Assembly (NCBI GenBank): GCA_022448455.1 | Contig: JAKUUR010000017.1 | Coordinates: forward strand, 1 to 34,371 | DNA: 34,371 bases | Direction of reading: 5' to 3' | Source: Candidatus Thioglobus autotrophicus | GTDB lineage: Bacteria > Pseudomonadota > Gammaproteobacteria > PS1 > Pseudothioglobaceae | Shown: positions 15,511 to 25,872 of the stretch, in pieces | Layout of the letters: each line of letters starts with the position of its first letter | How positions within the stretch are numbered: position 1 is the first letter of the stretch | The notes under the pieces: generated by a model | Seen by the model: the letters and a program-made list of their open reading frames with translations, nothing else | The model's database searches: none | What the model was told of the DNA's origin: nothing | Program-made: the position numbers and the translations under genes

Positions 15511-16903
15511 GCAGATTTGATCCATCACTGACCTCTGGAGCAAATTCATTGAATTCCTGAAATGGAAAGGTTGGCTTCTTTCTGTGGTGGTTGTCTATAT
15601 TTTTTAAATCTTGGTTCACGGCGCCATTTGAAAGAACCATAAATGAAGGGCATGACAAACCTTGAAGCTCAGGTGACAAATAGCCAGACTTGACTACTAG
15701 TAGTCGATAATCCTGAAGCTTTAAGCGTAAATGATTAAAGTCAGAGAGGTAATGAAAAGGCCTTCTTCTTTTGGAGACTACGATTGTTATGTTTTGCACC
15801 CTAGCAATCGCACATTGCTCTTCAAAGTAGACCTCATCGGCATTCAGTTCCAAATTTGGTCCACCACCACCAAAGCTTCCACCAATATTGAACTTATTTC
15901 CTTTTTGGAGTTCATTGTAGGCTGATTCTGAGGCAATCCCTGCGAATAGCACATGCTCAATTTTTTTACTCAATACTGCTTCCAAAACGTCAGCTCTATC
16001 GCCTACACCTCCGGCTGTGGGATTGTCACCACTATCAGCGATGATAGAGAAGTTCTTGGGTAGCGAATTAATTGCAGAGCTGATGTCTCCTGATCGCATA
16101 TCAAACTTTAATTGTTGGCGAGAGTCCCAGTAAAGATTGGCAATGATTTGACAAACTTCTGTGCCTACTTTTTTGTTGGTACAGGTCACCACAGCAGAGG
16201 CTGCTGCTCTTTGGGTATCTGCCCAGACATAGCCAACCATCAGATTGCTGTCAATGATGCCCTGTCTTTGATCTAACGATTCAAGGTTTTTATAAATCGA
16301 TTGGCAGGGCTCAACAAAGGTTGAAGACATTTCCCCAGAAACCAGCATAGGGATCGGCGACCATAACACGGTAGGGCGTTGGTTACTTATGAGCGCATCT
16401 GCGAGCATTTTTGATGCTCTCTTGTAAGTTTCTTCTACATCAATATGAGGGGCAGTTCTATAGGCTGCAAAGGCGTCAATGTTGTTAACGATTTTGTCTG
16501 TCACTTGACCGTGAAGATCAAAACTAACAGAGACAATACAATCTTCACCGACAACATCACGAACAGCCTCAATCCATTCTCCTTCTGGGTCATCTATGTC
16601 ATCAACAAAGATTGCGCCATGCATAATAAGTAGCACCCCGTCTAGTGTTCCTAGAGAATCAAGTTCGGCGATAAATTTATCCTTTGTCTGCCTAAAATAC
16701 TGACTCTCTATAGGACCACCAGGAACCGATCTATTAAAAAAAATGGGATAAGTTTCGATACCATAATCATCGAACGGAAAACCAACCAGATCAAGCAAGG
16801 TTTGACCTTGTAAGCTTACAAAGTCACTTTCATTTTGATATAGCGGCGAATAGGTACTACACTCGGTGCTAATACCGCCAACGGCAATTTTTTTTATAGC
16901 CAT
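15503..16903 (-). CDS. M81-family metallopeptidase, MlrC-like
   Basis: 466 residues with an N-terminal MlrC/DUF1485 domain and a C-terminal MlrC domain. N-terminal landmarks are KIAVGGISTECSTYSP and GGPIESQYF. The metal site is expected around MHGAIFVDDIDDPEGE and VSFDLHGQVT. The C-terminal domain begins near residue 290 with IADSGDNPTAGGVGDRADVL and GGSFGGGGPN, both typical. MlrC of Sphingomonas is a zinc peptidase that finishes microcystin breakdown; most homologues have unknown substrates. It is the last gene of a minus-strand run, 21 nt after the aldehyde dehydrogenase gene. Confidence 0.88.
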   Translation of the reverse strand: MAIKKIAVGGISTECSTYSPLYQNESDFVSLQGQTLLDLVGFPFDDYGIETYPIFFNRSVPGGPIESQYFRQTKDKFIAELDSLGTLDGVLLIMHGAIFVDDIDDPEGEWIEAVRDVVGEDCIVSVSFDLHGQVTDKIVNNIDAFAAYRTAPHIDVEETYKRASKMLADALISNQRPTVLWSPIPMLVSGEMSSTFVEPCQSIYKNLESLDQRQGIIDSNLMVGYVWADTQRAAASAVVTCTNKKVGTEVCQIIANLYWDSRQQLKFDMRSGDISSAINSLPKNFSIIADSGDNPTAGGVGDRADVLEAVLSKKIEHVLFAGIASESAYNELQKGNKFNIGGSFGGGGPNLELNADEVYFEEQCAIARVQNITIVVSKRRRPFHYLSDFNHLRLKLQDYRLLVVKSGYLSPELQGLSCPSFMVLSNGAVNQDLKNIDNHHRKKPTFPFQEFNEFAPEVSDGSNLLS

Positions 16904-16924
16904 CCAGTACGCATAGAGTAGAAA

Positions 16925-18352
16925 TCAACTCCAGTCAGAAACCACCTTCACTTCAATGAACTCTTTTAGTCCTAATTCGCCATTCTCGCGACCAATTCCA
17001 GAGTGCTTATAGCCTCCAAAAGGTGCACCGCTTGCTGTACTTTTGCCATTAACCTCAATAATTCCCGAAAGAAGCTTTTTAGAGACGCGCTTCGCTTTTT
17101 CAGGGTCCTGAGTTTGAATGTAGTTTGTCAAACCGTATGGCGTGTCATTGGCGATCTCGATGGCTTCTTCTTCGGTATCAAATGGAATGATTGATAAAAC
17201 AGGACCAAAGATTTCAGTCTGAGCGATTGTCATTTGATTGTTGACGTCAGCAAAAATAGTAGGCTTCACAAAATATCCTGTTTCTAATCCTTCGGGTTTT
17301 CCAGTACCACCAACAACCAGTCTTGCGTCCTCATCGATACCAGCCTGTATTAGGTTTTGAATCTTATCGAACTGGACTTTTGAGACAACTGGACCAAGAT
17401 GTTTACCTCGCTTTGACGCGATATCAACATTTGTAGAGTTTGCAGTCTCTTTCGCTATCTCAACCGCTTGATCGTAAACCGAGCGCTCTACGAGCATTCT
17501 TGTCGGCGCATTACAGGACTGTCCGGTATTGTTAAAGCAATGCCTAACTCCTCTTTTGACGGCTTTATCGTCCGCATCTGCAAAAATAATGTTGGCGCCT
17601 TTGCCGCCCAGCTCTAATGCAACCCTCTTAAAGTCATCCGCTGCGTTGTGAGAGATGAGAGATCCAGCTCTGGTTGAGCCAGTGAAAGAGATCATGTCGA
17701 TGTCTGGATGGGAAGTAAGCTGACTTCCAACACCGACTCCATCTCCATTAACCAAGTTAAATACGCCAGCAGGGCATCCAGCCTCATCGAGCATTTCAGC
17801 AAAAATCATTGAATCCAGGGGAGCTAACTCAGAAGGCTTTAGGACCATTGTACAGCCAGCAGCAATTGCAGGAATAACCTTAAGTGCAACCTGACTGATT
17901 GGCCAGTTCCACGGTGTAATAAGTGCGCAGACTCCCTTTGGTTCATATAGCAGTTGATCGTCTGAGCCCTCAAGAGGCTCTTCAAACTCAAACTTTTTAA
18001 GTTGCCTAGTAAATTCTTTAATGGCGTCTGTTCCAGAGGTTGCTTGTGACGCTTTCGAGAAATCAATCGGCGCACCCATTTCCATTGAGATGGCCTCTGC
18101 CATATCATCCATTCTTCTTTCATAGATATCGTAGAGTCTCTCTAAGAGTGCAACTCTGTCGGCTTTCGTTGAAATAGACCAAGAAGGCAGAGCTGCTTTA
18201 GCAGCAGCGACTGCAGCGTCAGTGTCAGCTTGAGAGCCCAGAGAAATGACCGCACAGACCGTCTCATCTGATGGGTTAATGACATCAAAGTCGTTTTTTG
18301 TTGATGGGTCGACCCATTGACCGTTAATATAAAATTTTCTTTTGTCTAACAT
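16925..18352 (-). CDS. NAD(P)-dependent aldehyde dehydrogenase
   Basis: 475-residue ALDH that oxidises an aldehyde to the acid. The conserved set is present: Asn149 in PWNWP, FTGSTRAG (223-230), general base E247 in LELGGKGAN, nucleophile C280 in NTGQSC, and EIFGPVLSI. A clear ribosome binding site TAGGAG precedes the ATG. The 70-nt gap from the aminotransferase gene contains a possible promoter on this strand (TTGACA at 18406-18401, TAACCT at 18383-18378, 17-bp spacer). Broad-specificity ALDHs cannot be assigned a substrate. A sulfolactaldehyde role is possible given the locus 5 kb away but unsupported. Confidence 0.92.
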   Translation of the reverse strand: MLDKRKFYINGQWVDPSTKNDFDVINPSDETVCAVISLGSQADTDAAVAAAKAALPSWSISTKADRVALLERLYDIYERRMDDMAEAISMEMGAPIDFSKASQATSGTDAIKEFTRQLKKFEFEEPLEGSDDQLLYEPKGVCALITPWNWPISQVALKVIPAIAAGCTMVLKPSELAPLDSMIFAEMLDEAGCPAGVFNLVNGDGVGVGSQLTSHPDIDMISFTGSTRAGSLISHNAADDFKRVALELGGKGANIIFADADDKAVKRGVRHCFNNTGQSCNAPTRMLVERSVYDQAVEIAKETANSTNVDIASKRGKHLGPVVSKVQFDKIQNLIQAGIDEDARLVVGGTGKPEGLETGYFVKPTIFADVNNQMTIAQTEIFGPVLSIIPFDTEEEAIEIANDTPYGLTNYIQTQDPEKAKRVSKKLLSGIIEVNGKSTASGAPFGGYKHSGIGRENGELGLKEFIEVKVVSDWS

Positions 18353-18422
18353 TTTTTTCTCCTATTTAATGAGAGAGAGGTTATCTTATGAAAATTGTCA
18401 TGTCAAGAAAAGAAAGCACAAT

Positions 18423-19598
18423 TTAAATGTTGGATAAACGCTCTATTGCTAATTTTAAGTTGTCCATGCTTGTTGCAAAAGAGAGTCGCACATATCCAGG
18501 CGCACCAAAAGCAGAACCAGGAACCAAAGCTAAGCTAATTTTATCAAGGCAATAAGTCGAAAATTCAACATCATTCTTGAGTCCGAGTCGATCGATGAGA
18601 CCTTGCACTCTTGGAAATGAATAGAAGGCGCCGCGAGATTGTGGGCATTCGATGCCATCGATGGCGTTAAGACTGTCGACAAGAAAATTGTGTCGTCTCT
18701 CAAAGGCCGCAACCATCATATTGATAAATGATTGGTCGCCACTGATCGCTTCAAGGGCGGCAGCCTGTGAGATTGAGCTCGGATTTGATGTAGACTGTCC
18801 CTGAATCTTTTTCATTGCCTTGATAATTTCTTCCGGACCAGCGGCATAACCAATCCTCCAGCCCGTCATCGCGTAAGCCTTTGAGACACCGTTGAGGATG
18901 ATTGTTCTGTCTTTTAGCTTTGGGCATGCCATCGCAATGTTGACAAATTCGTCGTCTTCCCAACGAATATGTTCATAAATATCGTCACTGATTACGTTGA
19001 CGTGTGGGTGTTTTTCTAGGACCGCACCGAGGGACTCTATTTCAGATTTGGTATACACAGCACCTGTCGGATTTGAGGGGCTATTGAGAACTAGTAGTTT
19101 GGTATTGGCATTAAGGCTAGATTCGAGTTGCTCTGCTGTTATCTTGAATTCCTGCTCTAGCCCGGTTTCAATGAAAACAGGAGTTGCATCAGCGAGGAGG
19201 ACCATGTCCGGGTAGGATACCCAGTAAGGGGAAGGTATGATCACTTCATCACCCTTACTGAGGATGGCCTGACAGAGATTGTAAAAAACCTGCTTACCAC
19301 CAGAAGAGACCATCACCTCGTTGTCAGAGTATTCGAGACCGTTTTCTCTTTTAAATTTTTCACAGATGGCTTTTTTGAGTTGCGGTGTTCCATCCACTGC
19401 GGTGTAACGAGTCTCGCCAGCGCTAATTGCCTGGGTAGCGGCTGTCTGAATATTGATCGGTGTATCAAAGTCTGGCTCACCAGAGCCCATAGAAACAATA
19501 TGTACTCCTTGGGCCTTTAACTGCTTGGCTTTCTCGTTCACGACCAAGGTCGCTGATGGTTTAATTTTTTGTACTCGGTTTGAAAGAATAGTTGACAT
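18423..19598 (-). CDS. Class I aminotransferase, aspartate aminotransferase Ib type
   Basis: 391-residue PLP enzyme that moves an amino group between an amino acid and a 2-oxoacid. PLP lysine is K240 in [24 protein letters not shown] (175-182), ISDDIYEH (203-210) and the Tyr of SPYWVSYPD are the other cofactor-site motifs, and the C-terminal substrate arginine is in GYVRLSFA. Length and motifs fit the Ib subgroup (Thermus AspAT-like). It diverges from uvrB with about 60 nt between starts and leads a minus-strand run into the aldehyde dehydrogenase and M81 genes. Substrate could be aspartate or an aromatic/branched amino acid. Confidence 0.92.
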   Translation of the reverse strand: MSTILSNRVQKIKPSATLVVNEKAKQLKAQGVHIVSMGSGEPDFDTPINIQTAATQAISAGETRYTAVDGTPQLKKAICEKFKRENGLEYSDNEVMVSSGGKQVFYNLCQAILSKGDEVIIPSPYWVSYPDMVLLADATPVFIETGLEQEFKITAEQLESSLNANTKLLVLNSPSNPTGAVYTKSEIESLGAVLEKHPHVNVISDDIYEHIRWEDDEFVNIAMACPKLKDRTIILNGVSKAYAMTGWRIGYAAGPEEIIKAMKKIQGQSTSNPSSISQAAALEAISGDQSFINMMVAAFERRHNFLVDSLNAIDGIECPQSRGAFYSFPRVQGLIDRLGLKNDVEFSTYCLDKISLALVPGSAFGAPGYVRLSFATSMDNLKLAIERLSNI

Positions 19599-19658
19599 TT
19601 ACGGGCTTATTTAAATAGTTTAAAATTAAGTGTTTATGTTAATGAAAAAATGCCAATA

Positions 19659-21644
19659 ATGGCTAGAAAATTTCAGCTAAAGTCAGCATTTTCACCCAAG
19701 GGTGATCAACCAAAAGCGATCAAAAAATTACTGGACGGAATCAATTCAGGTGCTAAATATCAAACACTTATAGGTGTCACCGGTTCAGGCAAAACTTTTA
19801 CCCTTGCTAATGTCATAGAGAAGAGTCAAAAACCGAGCCTAATCATGGCTCCCAATAAAACTTTAGCAGCTCAACTCTATAGCGAGATGAAGGAGTTCTT
19901 TCCTGAAAACGCGGTCGAATATTTTGTCTCTTATTACGACTATTACCAGCCAGAGGCTTATGTTCCTGCTTCAGACACCTATATCGAAAAGGATGCTTCA
20001 ATCAATGAACAGATTGAGCAGATGCGACTCTCTGCAACCAAGGCACTTCTAGAGCGCAAGGATGTTATCATCATTGCTAGCGTTTCTGCCATCTACGGTT
20101 TGGGTGACCCTGATAGTTACATGAAGATGTTGTTGCACTTGACTGTTGGTGAGGTCACAAAGCAAAGGGAAATTCTATCGACGCTCTCTAAAATGCAATA
20201 CACTCGTAACGACGTTACACTAGTACGTGGTCATTTTAGGGTTAAGGGAGAGGTTATCGATATCTTCCCAGCCGACTCCGAGGAGAGGGCGATACGAGTG
20301 GAGATGTTTGATGACGAGGTTGAAAACCTGTCTTGGTTTGACCCTCTCACCGGTGAAAAGTTGAAGTCGCTTCATAGGGTTACGGTTTACCCGAAGACAC
20401 ATTACGTGACACCTAAATCAACAATTCTAAATATCCTTGATGACATCAAAGTGGAGCTCGCTGAGCGCAAAAAGGAATTGATTTCTCAAAACAAACTAGT
20501 GGAGGAACAGCGCCTTTCTCAAAGAATAGCGCTCGATATGGAAATGATGAGAGAGTTGGGTTACTGCTCTGGTATTGAGAACTATTCGCGCTATTTATCA
20601 GGTCGCAAGCCAGGAGAACCTCCACCAACACTACTCGATTATTTGCCAGAAGATGCACTCGTCATTTTGGACGAATCTCACGTCACCGTGAGCCAAATAG
20701 GGGGTATGTATAAGGGCGACAGGTCTCGCAAAACGACACTTGTTGATTTTGGTTTTCGGCTACCTTCAGCGCTAGACAACAGACCCCTCAGGTTCGATGA
20801 ATTTTCTGAAAGAGTAGGTCAATGCATTATGGTCTCAGCAACACCTGCTAACTATGAAATGGAAGTTTCCTCTGTGATTGCCGAACAGGTTGTCAGACCA
20901 ACCGGTCTGTTGGACCCAAGTATCGATGTCCGTCCGGTTGAAACCCAGGTCGATGACCTGTTATCAGAGATCCATAAAAGAGTTGCCATCAAAGAGAGAG
21001 TGCTTGTAACCACACTCACTAAGCGCATGTCTGAGCAGTTAAGTGATTACTTGCACGAACACAATGTCAAGGTTAGGTACCTTCATTCTGATGTTGATAC
21101 CGTTGAGAGGGTAGAGATTATTCGTGATTTACGTCTCGGTGTGTTTGATGTATTGGTAGGCATTAACTTACTTCGAGAGGGTTTGGATATACCGGAAGTC
21201 TCTTTGGTTGCAATATTAGATGCCGACAAGGAAGGGTTTCTGCGCTCAGAGCGATCACTCATTCAGACTATGGGTCGTGCTTCAAGACATATCAATGGTA
21301 GCGCCATTTTGTATGCAGACCGAGTTACCAACTCGATGCAAAGAGCAATGGACGAAACAACCAGAAGAAGAAATAAGCAGAAGGCTTTTAATAAAAAATA
21401 CGGGATAATACCCAAAGGTGTTGTGAAGCCAATCGTTAATATTCTGGATACCGACCTGTCGGCCTCTGAGATAGCAGAAATGGGACCAGAGATGATACAG
21501 GTTCGCTTATCACCGGTTCAGCTCGCCAAGGAATTAAAGCACCTAGAAAAGGAGATGTATGGGTTTGCTGAGGACTTAAAATTTGAGCAGGCTGCTGATG
21601 TACGAAACCAAATTAAATACTTAAAAGATGGACAATTTAAATAG
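19659..21644 (+). CDS. uvrB: UvrABC excinuclease subunit B
   Basis: DNA-damage recognition helicase-like subunit of nucleotide excision repair. Walker A GVTGSGKT is at 39-46, the damage-sensing beta-hairpin contains [12 protein letters not shown], the DEAD-like box is VILDESH, motif VI is [13 protein letters not shown], and the C-terminal UVR motif ([20 protein letters not shown]) contacts UvrC. Length is about 661 residues, normal for the family. I start at ATG 19659 ([11 protein letters not shown]) because UvrB proteins open with that pattern; an in-frame ATG at 19650 is possible. No LexA box (CTGT-N8-ACAG) is visible in the short upstream gap. queE overlaps its end by 17 nt. Confidence 0.97.
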   Translation: MARKFQLKSAFSPKGDQPKAIKKLLDGINSGAKYQTLIGVTGSGKTFTLANVIEKSQKPSLIMAPNKTLAAQLYSEMKEFFPENAVEYFVSYYDYYQPEAYVPASDTYIEKDASINEQIEQMRLSATKALLERKDVIIIASVSAIYGLGDPDSYMKMLLHLTVGEVTKQREILSTLSKMQYTRNDVTLVRGHFRVKGEVIDIFPADSEERAIRVEMFDDEVENLSWFDPLTGEKLKSLHRVTVYPKTHYVTPKSTILNILDDIKVELAERKKELISQNKLVEEQRLSQRIALDMEMMRELGYCSGIENYSRYLSGRKPGEPPPTLLDYLPEDALVILDESHVTVSQIGGMYKGDRSRKTTLVDFGFRLPSALDNRPLRFDEFSERVGQCIMVSATPANYEMEVSSVIAEQVVRPTGLLDPSIDVRPVETQVDDLLSEIHKRVAIKERVLVTTLTKRMSEQLSDYLHEHNVKVRYLHSDVDTVERVEIIRDLRLGVFDVLVGINLLREGLDIPEVSLVAILDADKEGFLRSERSLIQTMGRASRHINGSAILYADRVTNSMQRAMDETTRRRNKQKAFNKKYGIIPKGVVKPIVNILDTDLSASEIAEMGPEMIQVRLSPVQLAKELKHLEKEMYGFAEDLKFEQAADVRNQIKYLKDGQFK

Positions 21645-22278
21645 CACTACCTTAAACATTACTGAAATTTTTTATTCTCTCCAGGGAGAGGCAAAAGAGG
21701 TTGGAATTCCGACAGTATTTATACGCTTAACGGGTTGTCCGCTTCGTTGTAATTATTGTGACACAACCTATGCGTTCAAGGGCAACAACCCGTTAACAAT
21801 TGAAAAAATTATGGATGAGATTGGTCAGTACAATACCTCCTATGTTTGTGTCACCGGTGGTGAACCTTTGGCTCAAAGCAACTGTCTTATTTTGTTGGAT
21901 AGACTTATTGAAAACGGCTATAAGGTTTCACTCGAAACTAGTGGTAGTATTGATATAGCCCCAGTCAACAAAAAAGTTTCAGTTGTTATGGATATCAAGA
22001 CACCCTCGTCAACCGAAGAGAAGCAAAACAGATATGACAATATTGCTCTATTAAGGGACAAAGATCAGTTGAAGTTCGTCATCTCTTCTAGACAAGACTT
22101 CGAATGGTGCTGTGATATATTACAGAACTATAGTGTCGACTCTGAGGTACTTTTTTCACCCGTCTATGAAAGCCTAAGACCAGTCGATTTAGCTGACTGG
22201 ATCCTAGAAAAGCAACTCAACGTTCGTCTTCAAGTTCAATTACATAAGCTGCTTTGGGGTGATGAAAAAGGTAAATAA
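21628..22278 (+). CDS. queE: 7-carboxy-7-deazaguanine synthase (radical SAM)
   Basis: Radical SAM enzyme of queuosine/preQ0 biosynthesis that converts 6-carboxytetrahydropterin to 7-carboxy-7-deazaguanine. N-terminal [20 protein letters not shown] is the QueE hallmark. The iron-sulfur motif CPLRCNYC uses C37, C41 and C44 (CxxxCxxC, standard for QueE). VCVTGGEPL binds SAM, and DIKTPSS and the C-terminal VQLHKLLWG are typical. It overlaps the 3' end of uvrB in another frame, so it is probably translated from the same message. 216 residues, normal length. Confidence 0.95.
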   Translation: MDNLNSTTLNITEIFYSLQGEAKEVGIPTVFIRLTGCPLRCNYCDTTYAFKGNNPLTIEKIMDEIGQYNTSYVCVTGGEPLAQSNCLILLDRLIENGYKVSLETSGSIDIAPVNKKVSVVMDIKTPSSTEEKQNRYDNIALLRDKDQLKFVISSRQDFEWCCDILQNYSVDSEVLFSPVYESLRPVDLADWILEKQLNVRLQVQLHKLLWGDEKGK

Positions 22279-22295
22279 CCAATTCTAAAAGCTGC

Positions 22296-23837
22296 TTAAA
22301 TACCACCCTCAATTCTTGCTTTTGCTTTGTCAATAGCAACGTGATACTGAGGGTCTTCAAGAACATTTACTTCCACTAGATGCTTTGCCGTCTTAAGTAG
22401 CAGTCGACACTCAGAGCTTAGGTGTGTCAAATGCAATATTTTTCCAGTCTTCTGATAGCGATCAGCAAGCTTATCGATTGCCTGGATAGCAGAATGATCC
22501 ATTACTCGGGAGTCTTGAAAGTCTATATAAACATTTTCCGGATCTTGTTTTGGAGTAAAAATGGCATGAAAGGTGTTAATTGATGCAAAAAATAATGCGC
22601 CATGAAGTATGTAGGTCTTTTTACCATCTGATTCAAATTCTTCAACGGAATGTATTTTTCCTGCTGACTCCCAAGCAAACGATAGGGCAGACATAATAAC
22701 ACCTGCGATAACCGCAAGTGCCAGGTTATCAGTTAAAACTGTAATAACTGCCACGGATATACCAATAATGATATCTGGCACTGGCACTTTGCCAAATAAG
22801 CGAAATGACCCCCACTCAAAAGTACCAATAACGACCATCATCATGACGCCAATTAGGACAGCTATCGGAATCATTTCGATGTATTTAGAGAGGTAAAGTA
22901 TAAAAAATAGCAACACTACAGAGGCTACTATTCCAGATAGTCTTCCGCGTCCTCCTGACTTAATATTAATTAAGCTTTGACCAACCATTGCGCAACCGCC
23001 CATTCCGCCAAAAAGACCGGTAACCGTATTGGCAACTCCCTGTCCAATACATTCACGGTTTGGTTGACCTGTGGTCTCTGTTAAATCGTCAATCAAGTTG
23101 AGCGTTAAAAGGCTCTCTATAATTCCAACCAGCGCCATAACGATAGCATAAGGAAAAACAATTTTAAGCATCTCGAAATTAAGTGGTACGTCAGGCAGGT
23201 GAAATGGAGGAAATAAACCGCCGATAGGGGCAATGTCTCCAACCGTTCTAGTATCAAGACCTAGAAATAAGACCGCGACTGTGCCAATTACAATAGCAAC
23301 CAAGGTTGACGGTACAGCTCGAGTTAACTTTGGTAAAAAATGAATAATAGTCATTGTAATTGCAACAATTACTAGCATTAGAAGTAAAGGGGTTCCAGTA
23401 ATCCATTCGCCGGCAACCTTAAACTGTTTTACTTGTGCTAAAAATATGATAATAGCTAGACCATTTACGAAACCTAGAAAAACTGGATGAGGAACAAGTC
23501 GAATAAATTTACCCATCTTTAATAAACCAAAAACAATTTGAATAAGACCAGTTAAAACTACGGCGGCAAATAAGTATTCCACGCCATGGAGTGCAACAAG
23601 GGTTCCAATCACTACTGCAATTGCCCCTGTAGCGCCTGAAATCATGCCGGGCCTGCCGCCTATGATTGATGTAACTAGTCCAATAATGAATGCTGCATAG
23701 AGCCCAACCAAAGGATTTAATCCTGCCAAAAGAGCAAATGCAACTGCCTCAGGGACCAATGCCAGGGCAACTGTAAGACCCGACAAGATATCGTTTTTCG
23801 CGTTGCGAGGAACGCGCTTATGAATTAGCTTAAACAT
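22296..23837 (-). CDS. SulP-family anion transporter with STAS domain
   Basis: Inner-membrane carrier for sulfate, bicarbonate or another anion. The opening GLTVALALVPEAVAFALLAG is the SulP signature; the phylogenetic core runs through about 11-14 hydrophobic segments to residue 400. A C-terminal STAS domain (YIDFQDSRVMDHSAIQAID) follows. I start at ATG 23837 (MFKLIHKRVPRNAK), giving 513 residues. The longer reading from 23939 would overlap aroC by 74 nt with non-conserved sequence. It lies 28 nt after aroC on the same strand and is convergent with queE. Which anion is carried cannot be told. Confidence 0.9.
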   Translation of the reverse strand: MFKLIHKRVPRNAKNDILSGLTVALALVPEAVAFALLAGLNPLVGLYAAFIIGLVTSIIGGRPGMISGATGAIAVVIGTLVALHGVEYLFAAVVLTGLIQIVFGLLKMGKFIRLVPHPVFLGFVNGLAIIIFLAQVKQFKVAGEWITGTPLLLMLVIVAITMTIIHFLPKLTRAVPSTLVAIVIGTVAVLFLGLDTRTVGDIAPIGGLFPPFHLPDVPLNFEMLKIVFPYAIVMALVGIIESLLTLNLIDDLTETTGQPNRECIGQGVANTVTGLFGGMGGCAMVGQSLINIKSGGRGRLSGIVASVVLLFFILYLSKYIEMIPIAVLIGVMMMVVIGTFEWGSFRLFGKVPVPDIIIGISVAVITVLTDNLALAVIAGVIMSALSFAWESAGKIHSVEEFESDGKKTYILHGALFFASINTFHAIFTPKQDPENVYIDFQDSRVMDHSAIQAIDKLADRYQKTGKILHLTHLSSECRLLLKTAKHLVEVNVLEDPQYHVAIDKAKARIEGGI

Positions 23838-23865
23838 TGATTTTTTTAGTGATTTATTTGGAAGA

Positions 23866-24966
23866 TTAAGACTTTGTAGCAGATACCGACGGCGTGATTG
23901 AAGACACATCAGCATTTTGGGCACGATGTCTGAGCGCATGGTCCATCAAAGTGATTGCCAGCATAGCTTCCGCTATCGGGGTGGCTCTGATGCCGACACA
24001 GGGATCGTGGCGACCTGTCGTACTAATCTCGGTTGCTTTGCCTTTTTTGTCAATAGTCTGGGCACTTAGGCGGATACTCGAGGTAGGCTTGAGTGCAATA
24101 GAAATCAGTAGGTCTTGTCCAGAACTTATGCCACCCAGGATGCCACCAGAATTGTTCGATGTGAAACCTTCAGGCGTTATCGGGTCTCTATGAACAGAGC
24201 CTTTCTGATTGACGACATCAAATCCGGCACCAATTTCGACACCCTTGACAGCATTAATACTCATCATTGCATGGGCTATTTCAGCGTCAAGACGGTCAAA
24301 GATAGGCTCTCCAAGTCCTGTAATCATGTTACTAGCGACAACATTGATCCTCGCGCCAATGGAATCACCAGCCTTTCTGAGTTTGTCTACGTAGTCTTCA
24401 AGCTCACTAACCTTGCTGGCGTCAGGACAAAAGAATGGATTATTGTGTACCTCTTTCCAATCAAAATTCTCAAACGCAATCGGACCGAGTTGAGCTAGGT
24501 AGCCATGGATCTCAATGCCATGCTTTTCTTTGAGGTATTTTTTTGCAATACCTCCAGCTGCAACCCTTATTGCGGTCTCTCTAGCAGATGAACGGCCACC
24601 ACCACGGTAATCTCTGAGACCATATTTTTGTTGATAGGTGTAGTCTGCGTGACCTGGACGAAAAGAGTTTGCAATGTTGCTATAGTCTCTCGGGCGCTGG
24701 TCAGCGTTTTGAATGATAAGGGCTATCGGCGTGCCTGTTGTTACTCCTTCAAAAGTGCCGGATAGAATCTTAACTTCGTCTGTTTCCCGCCTCTGAGTGG
24801 TATGCCTTGAACTGCCAGGCTTCCTCAAATCAAGGTCATCCTGTAAGTCTTTCTCTGTCAATGACATTCCAGGCGGGCAACCATCGACGATTCCAATCAG
24901 GGCTTCACCGTGACTTTCTCCAGCGGTTGTTAGAGTAAATAATTTTCCAAAAGAATTGCCAGACAT
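23866..24966 (-). CDS. aroC: Chorismate synthase
   Basis: Seventh shikimate-pathway enzyme: converts 5-enolpyruvylshikimate-3-phosphate to chorismate with reduced FMN. Signature blocks are [18 protein letters not shown] at the N-terminus, [20 protein letters not shown], and the C-terminal [19 protein letters not shown]. Length 366 residues is normal. A promoter candidate and an inverted repeat lie upstream (25000-25029). tRNA-Arg is further upstream on the same strand and the SulP gene follows. Confidence 0.97.
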   Translation of the reverse strand: MSGNSFGKLFTLTTAGESHGEALIGIVDGCPPGMSLTEKDLQDDLDLRKPGSSRHTTQRRETDEVKILSGTFEGVTTGTPIALIIQNADQRPRDYSNIANSFRPGHADYTYQQKYGLRDYRGGGRSSARETAIRVAAGGIAKKYLKEKHGIEIHGYLAQLGPIAFENFDWKEVHNNPFFCPDASKVSELEDYVDKLRKAGDSIGARINVVASNMITGLGEPIFDRLDAEIAHAMMSINAVKGVEIGAGFDVVNQKGSVHRDPITPEGFTSNNSGGILGGISSGQDLLISIALKPTSSIRLSAQTIDKKGKATEISTTGRHDPCVGIRATPIAEAMLAITLMDHALRHRAQNADVSSITPSVSATKS

Positions 24967-24999
24967 TGACTATAGTTGAGCTTAAGTTAGATGGCTAAT

Positions 25000-25029
25000 A
25001 TTATACCTGTGACAATTTTTTTATCACAA
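25000..25029 (-). promoter_or_regulatory. aroC promoter with embedded inverted repeat
   Basis: On the minus strand TTGTGA (25029-25024), 18-bp spacer, TATAAT (25005-25000). The spacer is nearly filled by TGTGATAA-AAAAA-TTGTCACA (25028-25008), an 8-bp inverted repeat with one G-T mismatch at DNA level. Arms read like TGTGA/TCACA, but the 11-bp spacing is wrong for a CRP or FNR site. Confidence 0.45.
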
Positions 25030-25076
25030 AAGATTAGATTATTCGCCGTAGAGTAGATAAAACTTGTTCAAAAGTT

Positions 25077-25153
25077 TGGTGCCCTGGGCGAGATTTGAAC
25101 TCACGACCCCTCGCTTAGGAGGCGAGTGCTCTATCCAGCTGAGCTACCAAGGC
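25077..25153 (-). tRNA. tRNA-Arg(CCT)
   Basis: A full 77-nt cloverleaf on the minus strand, 5' GCCTTGG pairing with CCAGGGC, discriminator A and an encoded CCA. The D arm is GCTCAGCTGGATAGAGC. The anticodon stem-loop is CTCGC-CTCCTAA-GCGAG with anticodon CCT and U33 in normal place. The T arm is GTGAG-TTCAAAT-CTCGC. It reads AGG codons. Confidence 0.95.
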
Positions 25154-25187
25154 AGGACTCCTATTATTGCCAGTTATGGCTATTATT

Positions 25188-25808
25188 TCAAGGAATTATT
25201 TGCTTAACAATGTAATTAGCATCTAGGTAGTCAATATCAATTACTTTCAGGGTGCCATTGATATGCAAAACTAAAGAAGGCATTGAATTCATATCCATTG
25301 ATCTAGCAAGCTTAATTTCATTAAGCAGAATTTCATTTACCTGTGATGATTTTAAATCTATTTTAAATTTATCAGTATCAAGCCCTAGGCTCTCTGCAAT
25401 GTTAATCAATACATCGTCGTTTGAAGGATTTTGAGCCTCTAGATAGTAAGACTTTTGAATGCCATAGATCATCAAATTTTCAAAAACAGTGTGCTGCTGT
25501 TTGGCACAAATCACCGCCCTGCAGGCAGGATATGTTGAGCGTTTTGGTTCACAGGATGTCCAAAAATCATAATTAAATCTTGTGTCTGGAATCATCCCCT
25601 GAATTCTCTTCCAGTTTCCCTTGACGTATTCACGGGTTTCAATGGGCATCGGTTCGTTACTGTCTGGCGCCAATCCACCGAGCAGGTAGTCCACCTTCAC
25701 TTTCCCTAATAGTGCCTCTTTAACTTTATCCCAGGCTGGTTTAAATGCCCAACACCAGGAACACATCGGGTCATGGACATAGTAAAGGGTATCGTTAGCT
25801 AAATTCAA
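25188..25808 (-). CDS. DsbA/FrnE-family thioredoxin-fold protein
   Basis: 206-residue DsbA-like protein. It opens DTLYYVHDPMCSWCWAFKPA, with the redox motif C16-S-W-C19 after the first strand. It continues with a helical insertion and ends SMPSLVLHINGTL, where the cis-proline loop of thioredoxin folds is expected (MPSL). No signal peptide is visible, so it is probably cytoplasmic, like FrnE or HCCA-isomerase relatives. The tRNA-Arg gene follows on the same strand and the glycine-zipper gene diverges. Likely a disulfide oxidoreductase or isomerase; partner unknown. Confidence 0.85.
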   Translation of the reverse strand: MNLANDTLYYVHDPMCSWCWAFKPAWDKVKEALLGKVKVDYLLGGLAPDSNEPMPIETREYVKGNWKRIQGMIPDTRFNYDFWTSCEPKRSTYPACRAVICAKQQHTVFENLMIYGIQKSYYLEAQNPSNDDVLINIAESLGLDTDKFKIDLKSSQVNEILLNEIKLARSMDMNSMPSLVLHINGTLKVIDIDYLDANYIVKQIIP

Positions 25809-25872
25809 TGAAAAAAATCAATAAAGGTATATAATTTACATTATAGGGGCTAAAAGATATTGGAGAATGAGT

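Noticed and set aside
19599-19658. LexA/SOS box upstream of uvrB
   Set aside because: Looked for CTGT-N8-ACAG in the gap and found none, so SOS control is not supported from this sequence.
23838-23939. N-terminal extension of the SulP transporter
   Set aside because: The first 34 residues are not SulP-like and would overlap aroC; the ATG at 23837 starts right before the conserved sequence.
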